In this document: positions 17,903 to 26,291 of the stretch, in pieces
How the letters are laid out: each line of letters begins with the position of its first letter
How positions within the stretch are numbered: position 1 is the stretch's first letter
DNA from: Verrucomicrobiales bacterium
GTDB taxonomy: Bacteria; Verrucomicrobiota; Verrucomicrobiia; Verrucomicrobiales; DEV007
Direction of reading: 5' to 3'
Assembly: GCA_016795505.1 (NCBI GenBank)
Contig: JAEUHH010000079.1
Location: forward strand, 48,765-112,764
Length of the DNA stretch: 64,000 nt
Notes under the pieces: generated by a model
What the model was told of the DNA's origin: nothing
Databases searched by the model: none
Seen by the model: only the letters and a program-made list of their open reading frames with translations
Translations under genes and position numbers: made by a program

Positions 17903-19501
17903 TCAGCCGTTGGGATGCCCCACCGCGTGGAGATCGCGCACCTCGTCAGCCGTCAGCGCGCGCTTCATCACCAGCAACTCGTCGATGCGCCCATTCAGAC
18001 TGCGGATCGGATTGCCCAGCCCCTGCGCCTGCCAGTTGCCGATCTCCGCATCGCCGATCCGCAGCGGCGGCAGCGCCTTGTCCACCGACACCTCCGCCAC
18101 CGCCTCGCCGTCGAGGTAGTGCACGATGCGGCTGCCCTCCGGTCCACTTTCCACCGTCGCCACCAGATGCAGCCAGCGACCCAGGTCGCGCGGATGCAGC
18201 ACCGGCGGCGAGAAACAGTTCGCCCCGCCCGACACGCCCAGGATCAACTCGCCCTTCGCACTGATCTGCCAGTGCACCTCGCCCGGCTCCCAGCCGTCGG
18301 TCAGGATCAGCGAGCTCAGCCACCGCTCCAGCCCCTCCGCCCGCACCCAGGCCGCCAGCGTCAGTGCCTCGTAGTCGCCCGCCAGCCGCAGCCGCACCCG
18401 GTCCGTGATGCGTTTGAACTCCAGCGCCCCTTTCCCCGGCCAGCGGCCCTGTGTCCACTGCGCCCCGATGATCGCCCCGCCCTGCGGCCCTTCCGCGGCC
18501 CGGTTTTCCAGCGCCCGATCCCACGGATTCTGGTCTTCGAAGTCAAAGTAAGCCAGCGTGTCCCCATCCGCCCGCAGCCGGTCGCTCATCTCCCGCCAGC
18601 CCGCGTAGCGCGAGCGCCAATCATTCTGCGCCAGCCGCATCAGTTGCCGGCGATCAACGAAAGCCTCGCCCCGGCTCTCGATCGCCGTCAGTTGGCCACC
18701 CTCCGACTGCATCGCCGCCCCCGCGCCCAGATGATGCAGCGCCTCGCCCTCCGCTGAGTCCAACCGCACCTCCCCATCCACCACGTGCACCTCGCTGCGG
18801 CCGTCACTGCCCACACTGAGCGCAAACTCCGTGCCCAGATCCACCGCCGCGTAGTCCGGCGTCACAATGGTGAAGCCCTGTGCCGGCTCCGGCACGAAGG
18901 CCCGCAGCCGGCCGCTCCGGCACACCACCCGCCACGCCGATTCCAGGTCCAGCTCCGCCGGCCCTTCCACGATCACCGTCGCCCCGCTGAAAAATTCGAT
19001 CTGCGCCAGCCCCGAGCGGATCGCGAAGCGCCCCGCCGGCACCGCGTCCCCCTCGCCCCGCCGCGGCGAGTCCTCGCCCCACTCCGGATCCACCACCCGG
19101 CTCAGCACCGCCACCCCGTCGTCCATCACCAGCGTCTCCGCCGCCCCGTCGGCGCCGCCCTGCCACCAGAGCAGCCCCACATTGGCCAGCAGCGCCACCG
19201 CAGCCGCCGCTGCGGCCCACGTCGTCCACGACCGGCTCCACCGACCCGACCGACGCCCCAGCCCCGGCGTCTCCACCAGAGTAAAGGGCAACTGCGCCGC
19301 CACCGAGCGCGCCTCCCGATCGCCCGCATGCTCATGCGTCAGCGTCGCGTGGACCTCCATCAGGTCCAGATAGCGCTCGCACGCATCCGGATCGCCCCGC
19401 AGCCGGTCATTCAGTTCCCGGAGTTCCGCCGGCGTGGCCAGCCCATCCATCCAGGCCGAGACCAGGTTGTCCAGACGTTCGATGCGTTCTTTCGCGTTCA
19501 T
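17903..19501 (-). CDS. FecR-domain protein with C-terminal LamG-like domain, putative anti-sigma factor
   Basis: 532 residues from ATG 19501; a TTG 33 bp upstream is in frame but less likely. The N-terminus (about 1-75) is an anti-sigma-like cytoplasmic helical part (LVSAWMDGLATPAELRELND). One membrane helix (AAAAAVALLANVGLLWW) follows, then a FecR domain (GLAQIEFFSGATVIVEGPAE, VDLGTEFALSV, VHVVDGEVRL). A LamG/concanavalin-like beta domain is at about 320-520 (LTLAAWVRAEG, GRIDELLVMKRALTADEV). The ECF sigma gene lies 183 bp upstream on the same strand, the arrangement of a cell-surface signalling pair. The signal sensed is unknown; the LamG part may bind a glycan. Confidence 0.85.
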   Translation of the reverse strand: MNAKERIERLDNLVSAWMDGLATPAELRELNDRLRGDPDACERYLDLMEVHATLTHEHAGDREARSVAAQLPFTLVETPGLGRRSGRWSRSWTTWAAAAAAVALLANVGLLWWQGGADGAAETLVMDDGVAVLSRVVDPEWGEDSPRRGEGDAVPAGRFAIRSGLAQIEFFSGATVIVEGPAELDLESAWRVVCRSGRLRAFVPEPAQGFTIVTPDYAAVDLGTEFALSVGSDGRSEVHVVDGEVRLDSAEGEALHHLGAGAAMQSEGGQLTAIESRGEAFVDRRQLMRLAQNDWRSRYAGWREMSDRLRADGDTLAYFDFEDQNPWDRALENRAAEGPQGGAIIGAQWTQGRWPGKGALEFKRITDRVRLRLAGDYEALTLAAWVRAEGLERWLSSLILTDGWEPGEVHWQISAKGELILGVSGGANCFSPPVLHPRDLGRWLHLVATVESGPEGSRIVHYLDGEAVAEVSVDKALPPLRIGDAEIGNWQAQGLGNPIRSLNGRIDELLVMKRALTADEVRDLHAVGHPNG

Positions 19502-19684
19502 GAGATCGATGGGTATAAAGGAAAGAGAGCTCAAAAGGAAACCACCCGCCGCAGAAACCGTCCCCGCCGCCGAACGAAGCGATCCCTGAGCCGCGCCATT
19601 TCAAAGAATAGAGTCATCGTTCCAATCCGTTCTTTTTCCGTGTCTTCCGTGGGCCTTCCCTTTCTCGGTTCAGGTTTATCAGCA

Positions 19685-20227
19685 TCAGCCGCCCGCCGCC
19701 GGACGCAGCCCCGATTTCTCCGCCGCCACCCGCCGCTCGATGCAGCGTTGCAGCGCCGCCCGGATACGGAACAGCGCCTGAGAGACCGCGCCTTCCGTCG
19801 AGCGATCCTCCTCCGCCATCGCCTTCACCGACGCCCCCGGCTCGTAGCGGCGCTCGATCAATTGGCGTTGTTTCGGCGGCAGCCCCTCCACACAGTGCCG
19901 CAGCGCCCGCAACCGGGCATCCGCCCCCTCCGACCGTTGCTCCTGACGCTCCGCCAGGTAGTCAAAGACCTCCTCGTCAAAGACCAGTTGCTCCCGCGAC
20001 AGCTTGCGCCGCTGATTCAGCACATGGAAATACGCGATCCGGCACGCCCACGCCGTGAAGTTCGTCCCCGGCTCATAATCCTCCGCCTTGCGCCAGATCG
20101 TCACATTCGTCTCCTGCAGCACATCCTGCGCCCGCGCATGATCATGGCACAGCGACAAAATGTACCCGAACACCGCCGATTGCGCCCCCGTGAGCAGTTC
20201 GATGAATTCCTCTGTATCGCGTTGCAT
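19685..20227 (-). CDS. ECF-family RNA polymerase sigma factor
   Basis: 180 residues from ATG 20227; the frame is open further upstream but the extension looks non-coding. Region 2 includes FGYILSLCHDHARAQDVLQETNVTIWRKA and FTAWACRIAYF. Region 4 includes LPPKQRQLIERRYEPGASVKAMAEE with a helix-turn-helix, and GAVSQALFRIRAAL. Family role: transcription of a regulon under control of a cognate anti-sigma factor, here probably the FecR-LamG protein downstream. The type matches sigma factors common in Planctomycetes and Verrucomicrobiota. Confidence 0.9.
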   Translation of the reverse strand: MQRDTEEFIELLTGAQSAVFGYILSLCHDHARAQDVLQETNVTIWRKAEDYEPGTNFTAWACRIAYFHVLNQRRKLSREQLVFDEEVFDYLAERQEQRSEGADARLRALRHCVEGLPPKQRQLIERRYEPGASVKAMAEEDRSTEGAVSQALFRIRAALQRCIERRVAAEKSGLRPAAGG

Positions 20228-20566
20228 GGCTGGCGGTCGATCATCCGACCCGCCAAAGAATCGCCCCACCGCCACCGATCTCACGAAAAAACCGCCCAAG
20301 GCCGCCTAAAGGCGGAAATCCGAAGGGCCGCCTGCGGCGGAAATCCGAAATCCTAAGCTCTAAATCCGAAACAAATTCAAATCTTCGAATTCGGAAAGGC
20401 TCAAAACGGGCATCGGCCGCGCCTTCTCGCGTTGCCGCCGCTCGAAGCCGAACCGCGAAGCGGTTCTCCATGAATAGCCAGGGGTCGGAACGACCCCTGG
20501 TATACGGCCGCCATCTCGCCAACCCCGGATGGGGTTGTCCCATGCGCCCATACCGCCGCCGCACCT

Positions 20567-20664
20567 TTTCCCCATCGGACAACCCCATCCGGGGTTGTCA
20601 TATCGAGGCGCCGGTGACCCGGAGTTTCACTCCGGGCTATTCACGGAGCATCCCTCCGGGATGC
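20567..20664. repeat. REP-like unit 1, copy 2
   Basis: Same three hairpins and same order as 5505-5601, 15 kb away. Only the segment between the first and second hairpin differs. Confidence 0.85.
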
Positions 20665-20700
20665 CGCGTCGGCGTCGCGATCCCGCTGCACCGGCAAAAA

Positions 20701-20726
20701 GTAGCTCGGGCTTTAGCCCGAACCGC
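20701..20726. repeat. REP-like unit 2 terminal palindrome, solo copy
   Basis: The palindrome CTCGGGCTTTAGCCCGA with flanking GTAG and ACCGCAT, identical to the end of the 6269-6344 unit. Confidence 0.8.
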
Positions 20727-20740
20727 ATCCGTCCTGCGCC

Positions 20741-20796
20741 CCAGATCGCCCATCCCAGATCGCCCATCCCAGATCGCCCATCCCAGATCGCCCATC
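20741..20796. repeat. 14-bp tandem repeat, four perfect units
   Basis: Four head-to-tail copies of CCAGATCGCCCATC without spacers. It lies just past the stop codon of the minus-strand ferritin/ATP-grasp fusion gene. It is a simple tandem repeat, not a CRISPR. Confidence 0.92.
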
Positions 20797-20810
20797 GCAA
20801 ATCCCCTCTC

Positions 20811-22874
20811 TCAATGAACCCACAGCTGCGCCACCCACGCGGTCGCGGTCTCGATATCAGTCAGGGTAACAGACGACCCGGCAGCGAGCCGGCCACGGGC
20901 ATCGAGCGCCACTTTATCGTCGGTCGGCAGGGCCGGCTTTCGGACGATCTCGAAGCGCACTTCGCGGCCGGGTGAGACTTTTTGGGCCAGCTCCCACGTC
21001 AGACGACCCATCGTGTAGCGCGGATTGATCTCGCAGATCACCCGATGACGCAGCCGACCCGTCTCGTCGCGATGCACAAAGGCATCGATCCCCACCGGTC
21101 CGAAATACCCAGCCTCCGACAGCCAGGCGGCCAATTCGGCAGCGAGAGGCCCACCCTCGGCGTAGCGCGCCAGGACCGTTTCCATGAGAAACCGCGCCAG
21201 ATCGTCGTCGAGCCCGCGGCAGAATTTCGGCGACCACACGGTGCCGAGATAACGGCCGGCATCGTCGAGCACCTGACGACAAAAGCCCAGCCAGCGCAGG
21301 CCGTCGGGCGTCATTTCATACTGCACCGAGAAGTCCAGCACCCGGTCGGCCCACGGCTCGATCACGGTGTCCACGGGCGCCACGGCGGTTTTCGATGAAA
21401 CAGGGTTGCCTCTCCGATCAGACAGGGTCTCATCGGAATCGACCCGGATGCCGCGACCGGCGGCGGCAAAGGCGGCTTTCTCCGCGATCGCCCGGCGGTC
21501 GCCGAATGCGTTCCGGATGGCGGCCCGGGCGGTCAGCATAACCTCGCGACTGTGACAGGGATGGGATCGCCAGGGCGAGCCAGGTTCGTCGTCAGGATCC
21601 CAGGCCGGCCAGCGGGTCATCTGGGCGGTTTTCGAAAACAGGTTTCGGACCGGCTCCGACCACTCGGGAGGCGGCGGCCCGGAGGCCGGCAAGCCGGAGC
21701 GCAGAGGTGCGAACAGGGCCGCTGATCGGAAATCCCAAGCCCAGGGCCGCAACTCGCGCAACTTGCGTTGCCGCGTCAGGCTATCAGAGGCGAGGGCGGT
21801 CTCCCCGGCCACGACTTCGATCTCGGGCAAGTCAAAGCCGAGGCCGCGCAGACGCTCCAGATAGTCCCGGCGGGGCGCCCGGCGCAGCAGCACGACATCG
21901 TCGCGGCGGGACAGGAACAGGGCCAGCGGCTCAAGATCAGAGATGAAGCCGGCCACGCCACGGGTCGGCTGGTAGCCACCGCCCCGGAGCCCGCGCGCCA
22001 TGGCATCCTCGGCATCGGGATTGAACCAAAACACCCGCGGAGTGCGGCCTTTCGAGCGTTCGAAGATGGCCAATTCCTCGACGAAACCGGCATCGAGCCC
22101 GGCGGCGAGTCGACCATCGGCATTGAATCCCGTGCCATTGCCCTTTGCCCGACTGGGCGAGAGGGGAAAAATGAGCGCGGAGCGGTAGGCGTCCCAATCG
22201 CTCTGTCCCGAGGCCTTCCACTGGCGGAACCAACGCAGCCCATAGCCCACGTGCTGGATCTCATCGCGGTAGATTCGGTCGAGCAGCCGGGCTGACACCT
22301 CGTCACCAACCTCGCGCAGGGCGGCGGCGTAGTGGCGGGTGTAGTCGAGATTCGCCTGCTCGAAAGTGAGGCTGAGCCGGGTGACGTAGTCCAGGGGCGA
22401 TTGCATCGGGGCGACGGCATCCCAGAAGAAACGGCTCAGCGGATGACTGCCGAAGGCAACGCCGCAGGCCTGCATGCGCTCGACATACCAGCGGGTGTGG
22501 AGTTGTTCCTCGCGCATCGTGGCCAGGAGCCCGGCACGAAAATCGGCGGGGGCATCGGGAAATTTGAGCAAAGCCAGCGCCATCAACTCGGCGGCCATGA
22601 GTTCGTGATTGGCGAAGAAATGAAAGAGCCGTCCCCGGCATTCGTCGTCGGTGAGTTGGGCCAGGCTCGGAAAGCGCGCCCGATCGCGATCACCGATCGA
22701 CCGCAGCCGTAGCGTCTCAGGGCGACCGGGCTCGACGGCATCGGAAAGCCGGGGATTCGGCCCACCGCCGACGATCTCGTCCGGGCTGACCGACGCGGAG
22801 ACGCGCAGCTTTTCCTCCAGCGACTCGGCGTGGAGGACTCGCTCGGCGTATTCGGTCAGGGTCTCAGCGGGCAT
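20811..22874 (-). CDS. DUF455 ferritin-like protein fused to ATP-grasp-like domain
   Basis: 687 residues. The N-terminal half (about 60-275) is a ferritin-like four-helix module of the DUF455 type. Candidate diiron ligands are Glu91 or Glu96, Glu123 and His126 (EEQLH), Glu172 (FEQANLDY), and Glu205 and His208 (DEIQH). The C-terminal half (about 285-687) looks ATP-grasp-like: FWFNPDAEDAMARG at its start, GYFGPVGIDAFVH, and VICEINPRYTMGR near residue 612, the Glu-x-Asn-x-Arg pattern of the metal-binding strand. No signal peptide. The activity is unknown; a diiron oxidase coupled to an ATP-dependent ligase is an inference. A copy of the palindromic element encodes about residues 480-495. It is separated from the RRM gene upstream by a terminator. 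Confidence 0.75.
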   Translation of the reverse strand: MPAETLTEYAERVLHAESLEEKLRVSASVSPDEIVGGGPNPRLSDAVEPGRPETLRLRSIGDRDRARFPSLAQLTDDECRGRLFHFFANHELMAAELMALALLKFPDAPADFRAGLLATMREEQLHTRWYVERMQACGVAFGSHPLSRFFWDAVAPMQSPLDYVTRLSLTFEQANLDYTRHYAAALREVGDEVSARLLDRIYRDEIQHVGYGLRWFRQWKASGQSDWDAYRSALIFPLSPSRAKGNGTGFNADGRLAAGLDAGFVEELAIFERSKGRTPRVFWFNPDAEDAMARGLRGGGYQPTRGVAGFISDLEPLALFLSRRDDVVLLRRAPRRDYLERLRGLGFDLPEIEVVAGETALASDSLTRQRKLRELRPWAWDFRSAALFAPLRSGLPASGPPPPEWSEPVRNLFSKTAQMTRWPAWDPDDEPGSPWRSHPCHSREVMLTARAAIRNAFGDRRAIAEKAAFAAAGRGIRVDSDETLSDRRGNPVSSKTAVAPVDTVIEPWADRVLDFSVQYEMTPDGLRWLGFCRQVLDDAGRYLGTVWSPKFCRGLDDDLARFLMETVLARYAEGGPLAAELAAWLSEAGYFGPVGIDAFVHRDETGRLRHRVICEINPRYTMGRLTWELAQKVSPGREVRFEIVRKPALPTDDKVALDARGRLAAGSSVTLTDIETATAWVAQLWVH
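21391..21438. repeat. Palindromic dispersed element, copy B (inside DUF455/ATP-grasp gene)
   Basis: Two half units, TCGATGAAACAGGGTTG and GATCAGACAGGGTCTCATC, ending CGGAA. It is in frame and encodes SDETLSDRRGNPVSSK on the minus strand, between predicted structural elements of the ATP-grasp-like part. Confidence 0.8.
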
Positions 22875-22951
22875 TGGGGAACGCGATGGCGACGGAGGGG
22901 CGGTAGAGGGTGACGCAAACCGTAACGGGCCTTTGCCCTCCGGAAAAATCC

Positions 22952-22986
22952 AAAAAAAGAGGCACCCCGTCTCCGGGATGCCTCTT
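22952..22986 (-). terminator. Intrinsic terminator after the RRM gene
   Basis: On the minus strand AGAGGCATCCCGG pairs with CGGGGTGCCTCT, followed by seven T. It is about 45 bp past the stop of the RRM gene and upstream of the DUF455 fusion. Confidence 0.9.
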
Positions 22987-23029
22987 GATAAAGGGTGAGA
23001 AGAAGCCGGATGAACCGGCCCTCTGCGGA

Positions 23030-23446
23030 TCAGTAACCGCCGCTGTAAGCCCGGCGACGACCGCCACCACCGGCATTCTTGTTGCCGCTGTAGCCGCCAC
23101 CACCGCCACCACCACCACGGTAGCCACCGCCACCGCCGCCGCCACCACCACGGTAGCCGCCGCCACCACCACCGCCGCCGGAGTAGGAAGGCCGTTCCTC
23201 GCGGGGACGGGCTTCGTTGACGGCGAGGTTGCGACCTTCGAAGGGCTTGTCGTTCAGGGCGTTGATGGCGGCGTGCATTCCTTCCGGAGTATCGAGGGTG
23301 ACGAAGGCGAAGCCGCGGGGACGACCGGAATCGCGGTCGATCGGGAGGTGCACGTCGGTGACCGTACCGAATTCGGCGAACAGTTGACGGACGGCGACTT
23401 CGGAGACGGTGAAGGGCAGATTGCCCACATACATTTTGGTGTTCAT
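23030..23446 (-). CDS. Glycine-rich RRM RNA-binding protein
   Basis: 138 residues from ATG 23446. One RNA-recognition motif spans about 1-80, with RNP2 (MYVGNLPF) and RNP1 (RGFAFVTL). A Gly/Tyr/Arg-rich tail of about 45 residues follows, like those of cyanobacterial Rbp and plant GRP proteins. By family it binds single-stranded RNA, often in cold or stress response. The 5' leader is long and holds an inverted repeat at 23528-23564; a strong terminator follows the gene. A paralogue lies at 37835-38401. Confidence 0.92.
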   Translation of the reverse strand: MNTKMYVGNLPFTVSEVAVRQLFAEFGTVTDVHLPIDRDSGRPRGFAFVTLDTPEGMHAAINALNDKPFEGRNLAVNEARPREERPSYSGGGGGGGGYRGGGGGGGGGYRGGGGGGGGYSGNKNAGGGGRRRAYSGGY

Positions 23447-23527
23447 AGCGTTGCTTTGGGTTTCAGCCAGCCTGGAACGAGGGACTGCGAAACGATCCGA
23501 CTCCGGATCTAAGAACACCAAAGAATC

Positions 23528-23564
23528 AACCTGATGAACCACTTCGATTAGCCTGTATCAGGTT
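23528..23564. promoter_or_regulatory. Inverted repeat upstream of RRM gene
   Basis: Perfect 8-bp arms AACCTGAT and ATCAGGTT separated by 21 bp, about 80-120 bp upstream of the RRM start. It could be an operator or an mRNA leader stem. No factor can be named. Confidence 0.35.
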
Positions 23565-23671
23565 AACTTGGACCTGTCATCAATCGCCGGGTTCGGGGGA
23601 ATGGCAACCGGTCTTTTCAGAAATCTGCCGGAGGGAGCGGATGGGGTATGATCTTCGGAGAGATATGGCTT

Positions 23672-24601
23672 CTACTCAGGCGCCGCCTCCCCAATCCGTC
23701 GCACCAACTCCTCGGTGGCGAGGCGGGCGCCTTCGGGATCAAGGTGATACCCGTCGGGAAAGCGCTCGGCCGGCAGGGCCAGCTCGGCGCCCAGGGGCAC
23801 CACCCGGACGGCGCGCTCGCGCAGCAGATCGGCGACAGGCTCCGGCAGCGACCAGCGCTCCGGCAGAGGCGCGGTGACGACGATGGGCTCGGCCCCGCTC
23901 TCGCGCACGGCGTCGATGAGCCGCGCGACATTCCGCAGGGTGCGGGACCGGGTGGCGAGGGGCGCTTCGTCGGCGGCTTTGGCATCGGCCTGGGGCGTAA
24001 CGCCTCCGCCGGCGGCAATATTGATGCGATTGACCGCCGTTTCGTAGCCCGGCACGGCATGATAAAACAGCAGCGGCTGGATGCGCCCGCGGTTCGCGAA
24101 CAGTCGTGAGGCCGAGGACAGGAGGAAGGCGGCTTTCTCCTCGAAGCCGTCGAGTTCCTCCCGGAGGAAAGCGAGCCGGTCCCCCGCCCCGCCGACAAAA
24201 AAGGCGCCGAGCCGGGGAGTCTGCACCACGGCGGGATCCTCCAGATGCGTCCGGCCCGTCATGATGATGACCCGGTCCGGTCGTGCTCCTGCCTGGAGCA
24301 CGTGACGCCGGTAGCCCCAGGCCCACTCAATGGCGGCGGTGGCGTCGGGCACCATCAGGCCGACCGGCGGATGGCCGGGCAGGCCTTCGCTGAGCGTGGC
24401 CGGGTCGATGCCGCACCGGGCGAGCGAATTTCCCACCACCAGCACCCCGGCGCGTCCGGGCGCGAGCGTCTCAGCCAGTTGGGGAAATGTGTGCATGTGG
24501 GCGATGTCCTTCGACAGCGACGGCTCGGCCAGGCGTGTGACCGCCTCCATCGCGAGCAGCGCGGCGACCAGCAGGCAGAGGATGAGGCGTTCGGCGGACA
24601 T
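23672..24601 (-). CDS. SGNH-like membrane-anchored protein, partner of MBOAT (AlgJ/AlgX-like)
   Basis: 309 residues. An N-terminal hydrophobic helix (LILCLLVAALLAMEAV) could be a signal anchor. SGNH block I is VVGNSLARCGID and the C-terminal Asp-x-x-His is DGYHLDPEGAR, giving a plausible Ser/Asp/His set. It starts 9 bp after the MBOAT stop, so the two are co-transcribed. By analogy with alginate and cellulose acetylation systems, this protein would complete acyl transfer to an extracellular polymer or small molecule. The acceptor is not indicated by neighbours. Confidence 0.75.
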   Translation of the reverse strand: MSAERLILCLLVAALLAMEAVTRLAEPSLSKDIAHMHTFPQLAETLAPGRAGVLVVGNSLARCGIDPATLSEGLPGHPPVGLMVPDATAAIEWAWGYRRHVLQAGARPDRVIIMTGRTHLEDPAVVQTPRLGAFFVGGAGDRLAFLREELDGFEEKAAFLLSSASRLFANRGRIQPLLFYHAVPGYETAVNRINIAAGGGVTPQADAKAADEAPLATRSRTLRNVARLIDAVRESGAEPIVVTAPLPERWSLPEPVADLLRERAVRVVPLGAELALPAERFPDGYHLDPEGARLATEELVRRIGEAAPE

Positions 24602-24610
24602 CGGGACGGG

Positions 24611-26038
24611 TCAGAATTGGAAGTAGATGAACTCCACCGGCATCGGCGGCGGGAAAAACAGCAGCATGGCCACGATGTAGAGATACACCGCGAAACGCCA
24701 AGGCCACGCCGCGCCGGTGAGGGCGAGGGTGCCTCCTTTTTTCTCGAGCCAGGCATCGAGCAGCAGCCAGGGTCCGGCGAAAAAGGCGATCAGCGTCGCA
24801 CAGGTGGCGGCATAGTCGGTCCAGCGCCATTCCCCGCCCAGCGCGGCGAGCATGCCAAGCGCCTGATCGAGTGTCCCAGCCCGGAAGAACAGCCAGGTCA
24901 GGCAGACGAGGTGGAAAGTGACCAGCCAGCAGACCACCCGGCCCGCTGGAGAGGCCAGCCAGCGACTCCAGGCCTCGCCGCGGCGCTCCACCCACACCCG
25001 ATGCGCAACCAGCCAGCCGCCGTGGATCGCGCCCCAGATGACAAAGGTCCACGCCGCGCCATGCCACAGACCGCCGAGCACCATGGTGAGCATCAGATTG
25101 CGCGCCGTTAGCCATTTTCCCTGCCGGTTTCCCCCCAGCGAGATGTAGAGATAGTCACGCAGCCACGTCGACAGACTGATGTGCCAGCGGCGCCAGAACT
25201 CCTGGGGATTCAGCGCGAAATACGGGCGGCGGAAATTTTCCATCAGATCGAAGCCGAGCCATTTGGCCACGCCGATGGCGATCGCGCTGTAGCCGGCGAA
25301 ATCCCCGTAGATCTGAAAGGCAAAGGCATAGACCCCGAGCAGCACCTCGACCGGAGCCAGTTGCGCGGGCGGCTCGGCAAAGGGCACGGTGACGAGCCAG
25401 GCCATGTTGTCGGCCAACACGACTTTCAGAAACAAGCCGCTGAAGACCAGAAAGAGCCCCTCGCGGAAGCGACGCGCGTCACAGCGCGGCCGGGGATTCA
25501 CCACCTGCGGCAGCAGATGATCGGAGCGTTCGATCGGCCCCGCGACGAGTTGGGGGAAGAACGAAATGAAGAGGGCAAAGTCCCAGAACGACTTCGCCGG
25601 CCGGGTCCGCCCGCGATAGACGTCGATGGTGTAGCTGAGCGCTTGGAACGTGTAGAAAGAAATGCCGGCCGGCAGCAGCAGCCGGAAGCCGGGGTTGAGT
25701 TCCGGCAGCCCGACCGCCGCCAGCAGGCGGTCCAATTCGTTGACGAAGAAGCCGAAATATTTGAACAGCCCCAGAATGCCGAGATTGATCGTCATCGAGG
25801 CGGCGACCCAGCGTTTCCGCCCCGGATCGCCGTCAGGCAGGGCCGAAAGCCGGCGCGCTGCGGTGAAATCCACCGCCGTGGTGATGAGAATCAGCGAGAG
25901 AAAGCGCCAGTCCCAGCAGCCGTAAAAGAAATAGCTCGCCGCCAGCAGCAGCCGATTCTGCACCCGATGGCCCGCGAGCCGGCAACCCAGCGCGACGAGG
26001 GCGAAGAAGATCCAGAAGGCGAAACTGTTGAACCACAT
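24611..26038 (-). CDS. MBOAT-family O-acyltransferase (AlgI-like)
   Basis: 475 residues from ATG 26038; the open frame continues upstream but without hydrophobic segments. About ten membrane helices. Family phrases: FNSFAFWIFFALVAL at the start, SYFFYGCWDWRF, AGPIERSDHLLPQ, EFWRRWHISLSTWLRDYLYI, and GGLWHGAAWTFVIWGAIHGG with the invariant His. By family it moves an acyl group from a cytoplasmic donor across the inner membrane for O-acylation of an exported substrate. It forms an operon with the SGNH-like gene immediately downstream. Confidence 0.93.
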   Translation of the reverse strand: MWFNSFAFWIFFALVALGCRLAGHRVQNRLLLAASYFFYGCWDWRFLSLILITTAVDFTAARRLSALPDGDPGRKRWVAASMTINLGILGLFKYFGFFVNELDRLLAAVGLPELNPGFRLLLPAGISFYTFQALSYTIDVYRGRTRPAKSFWDFALFISFFPQLVAGPIERSDHLLPQVVNPRPRCDARRFREGLFLVFSGLFLKVVLADNMAWLVTVPFAEPPAQLAPVEVLLGVYAFAFQIYGDFAGYSAIAIGVAKWLGFDLMENFRRPYFALNPQEFWRRWHISLSTWLRDYLYISLGGNRQGKWLTARNLMLTMVLGGLWHGAAWTFVIWGAIHGGWLVAHRVWVERRGEAWSRWLASPAGRVVCWLVTFHLVCLTWLFFRAGTLDQALGMLAALGGEWRWTDYAATCATLIAFFAGPWLLLDAWLEKKGGTLALTGAAWPWRFAVYLYIVAMLLFFPPPMPVEFIYFQF

Positions 26039-26291
26039 GGGCGTCGGACGCGCCCGGTCACGGCTCCGTCCGGGCGGCGTATCAGTTAATCCACGAGGAC
26101 AAAGACGCAACTGCCGCCTTCGTCCCAGGCCCAGGCAGGCCCTGCGTCCGGACGAAATCGGAAAATGCCTCATTGCCGCGCGGCGCCCCTGCGGCACCTT
26201 GCGAGCGTCTCTTCAAATCCATCCGCGTCCGATTCCCCACCGCCGTTTCAGGAAATCCCTCTGACTCCGCCCATTAACGCCCCTTTTTCCC

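Larger units (their letters stand above)
20228..20810. other. 583-bp intergenic region with REP-like and tandem repeats
   Basis: No gene seen. From the sigma-factor side it holds a duplicated phrase around GCGGAAATCCGAA (20310-20350), an inverted copy of the first REP hairpin (AACCCCGGATGGGGTTG, about 20521), the full REP-like unit 1, the terminal palindrome of unit 2 and a 14-bp tandem repeat ending 14 bp from the stop of the next gene. The sigma-factor promoter should lie near 20228-20300. Confidence 0.7.

Noticed and set aside
20741..20796. Possible CRISPR array
   Set aside because: Four 14-bp units directly abut with no spacers; a simple tandem repeat.
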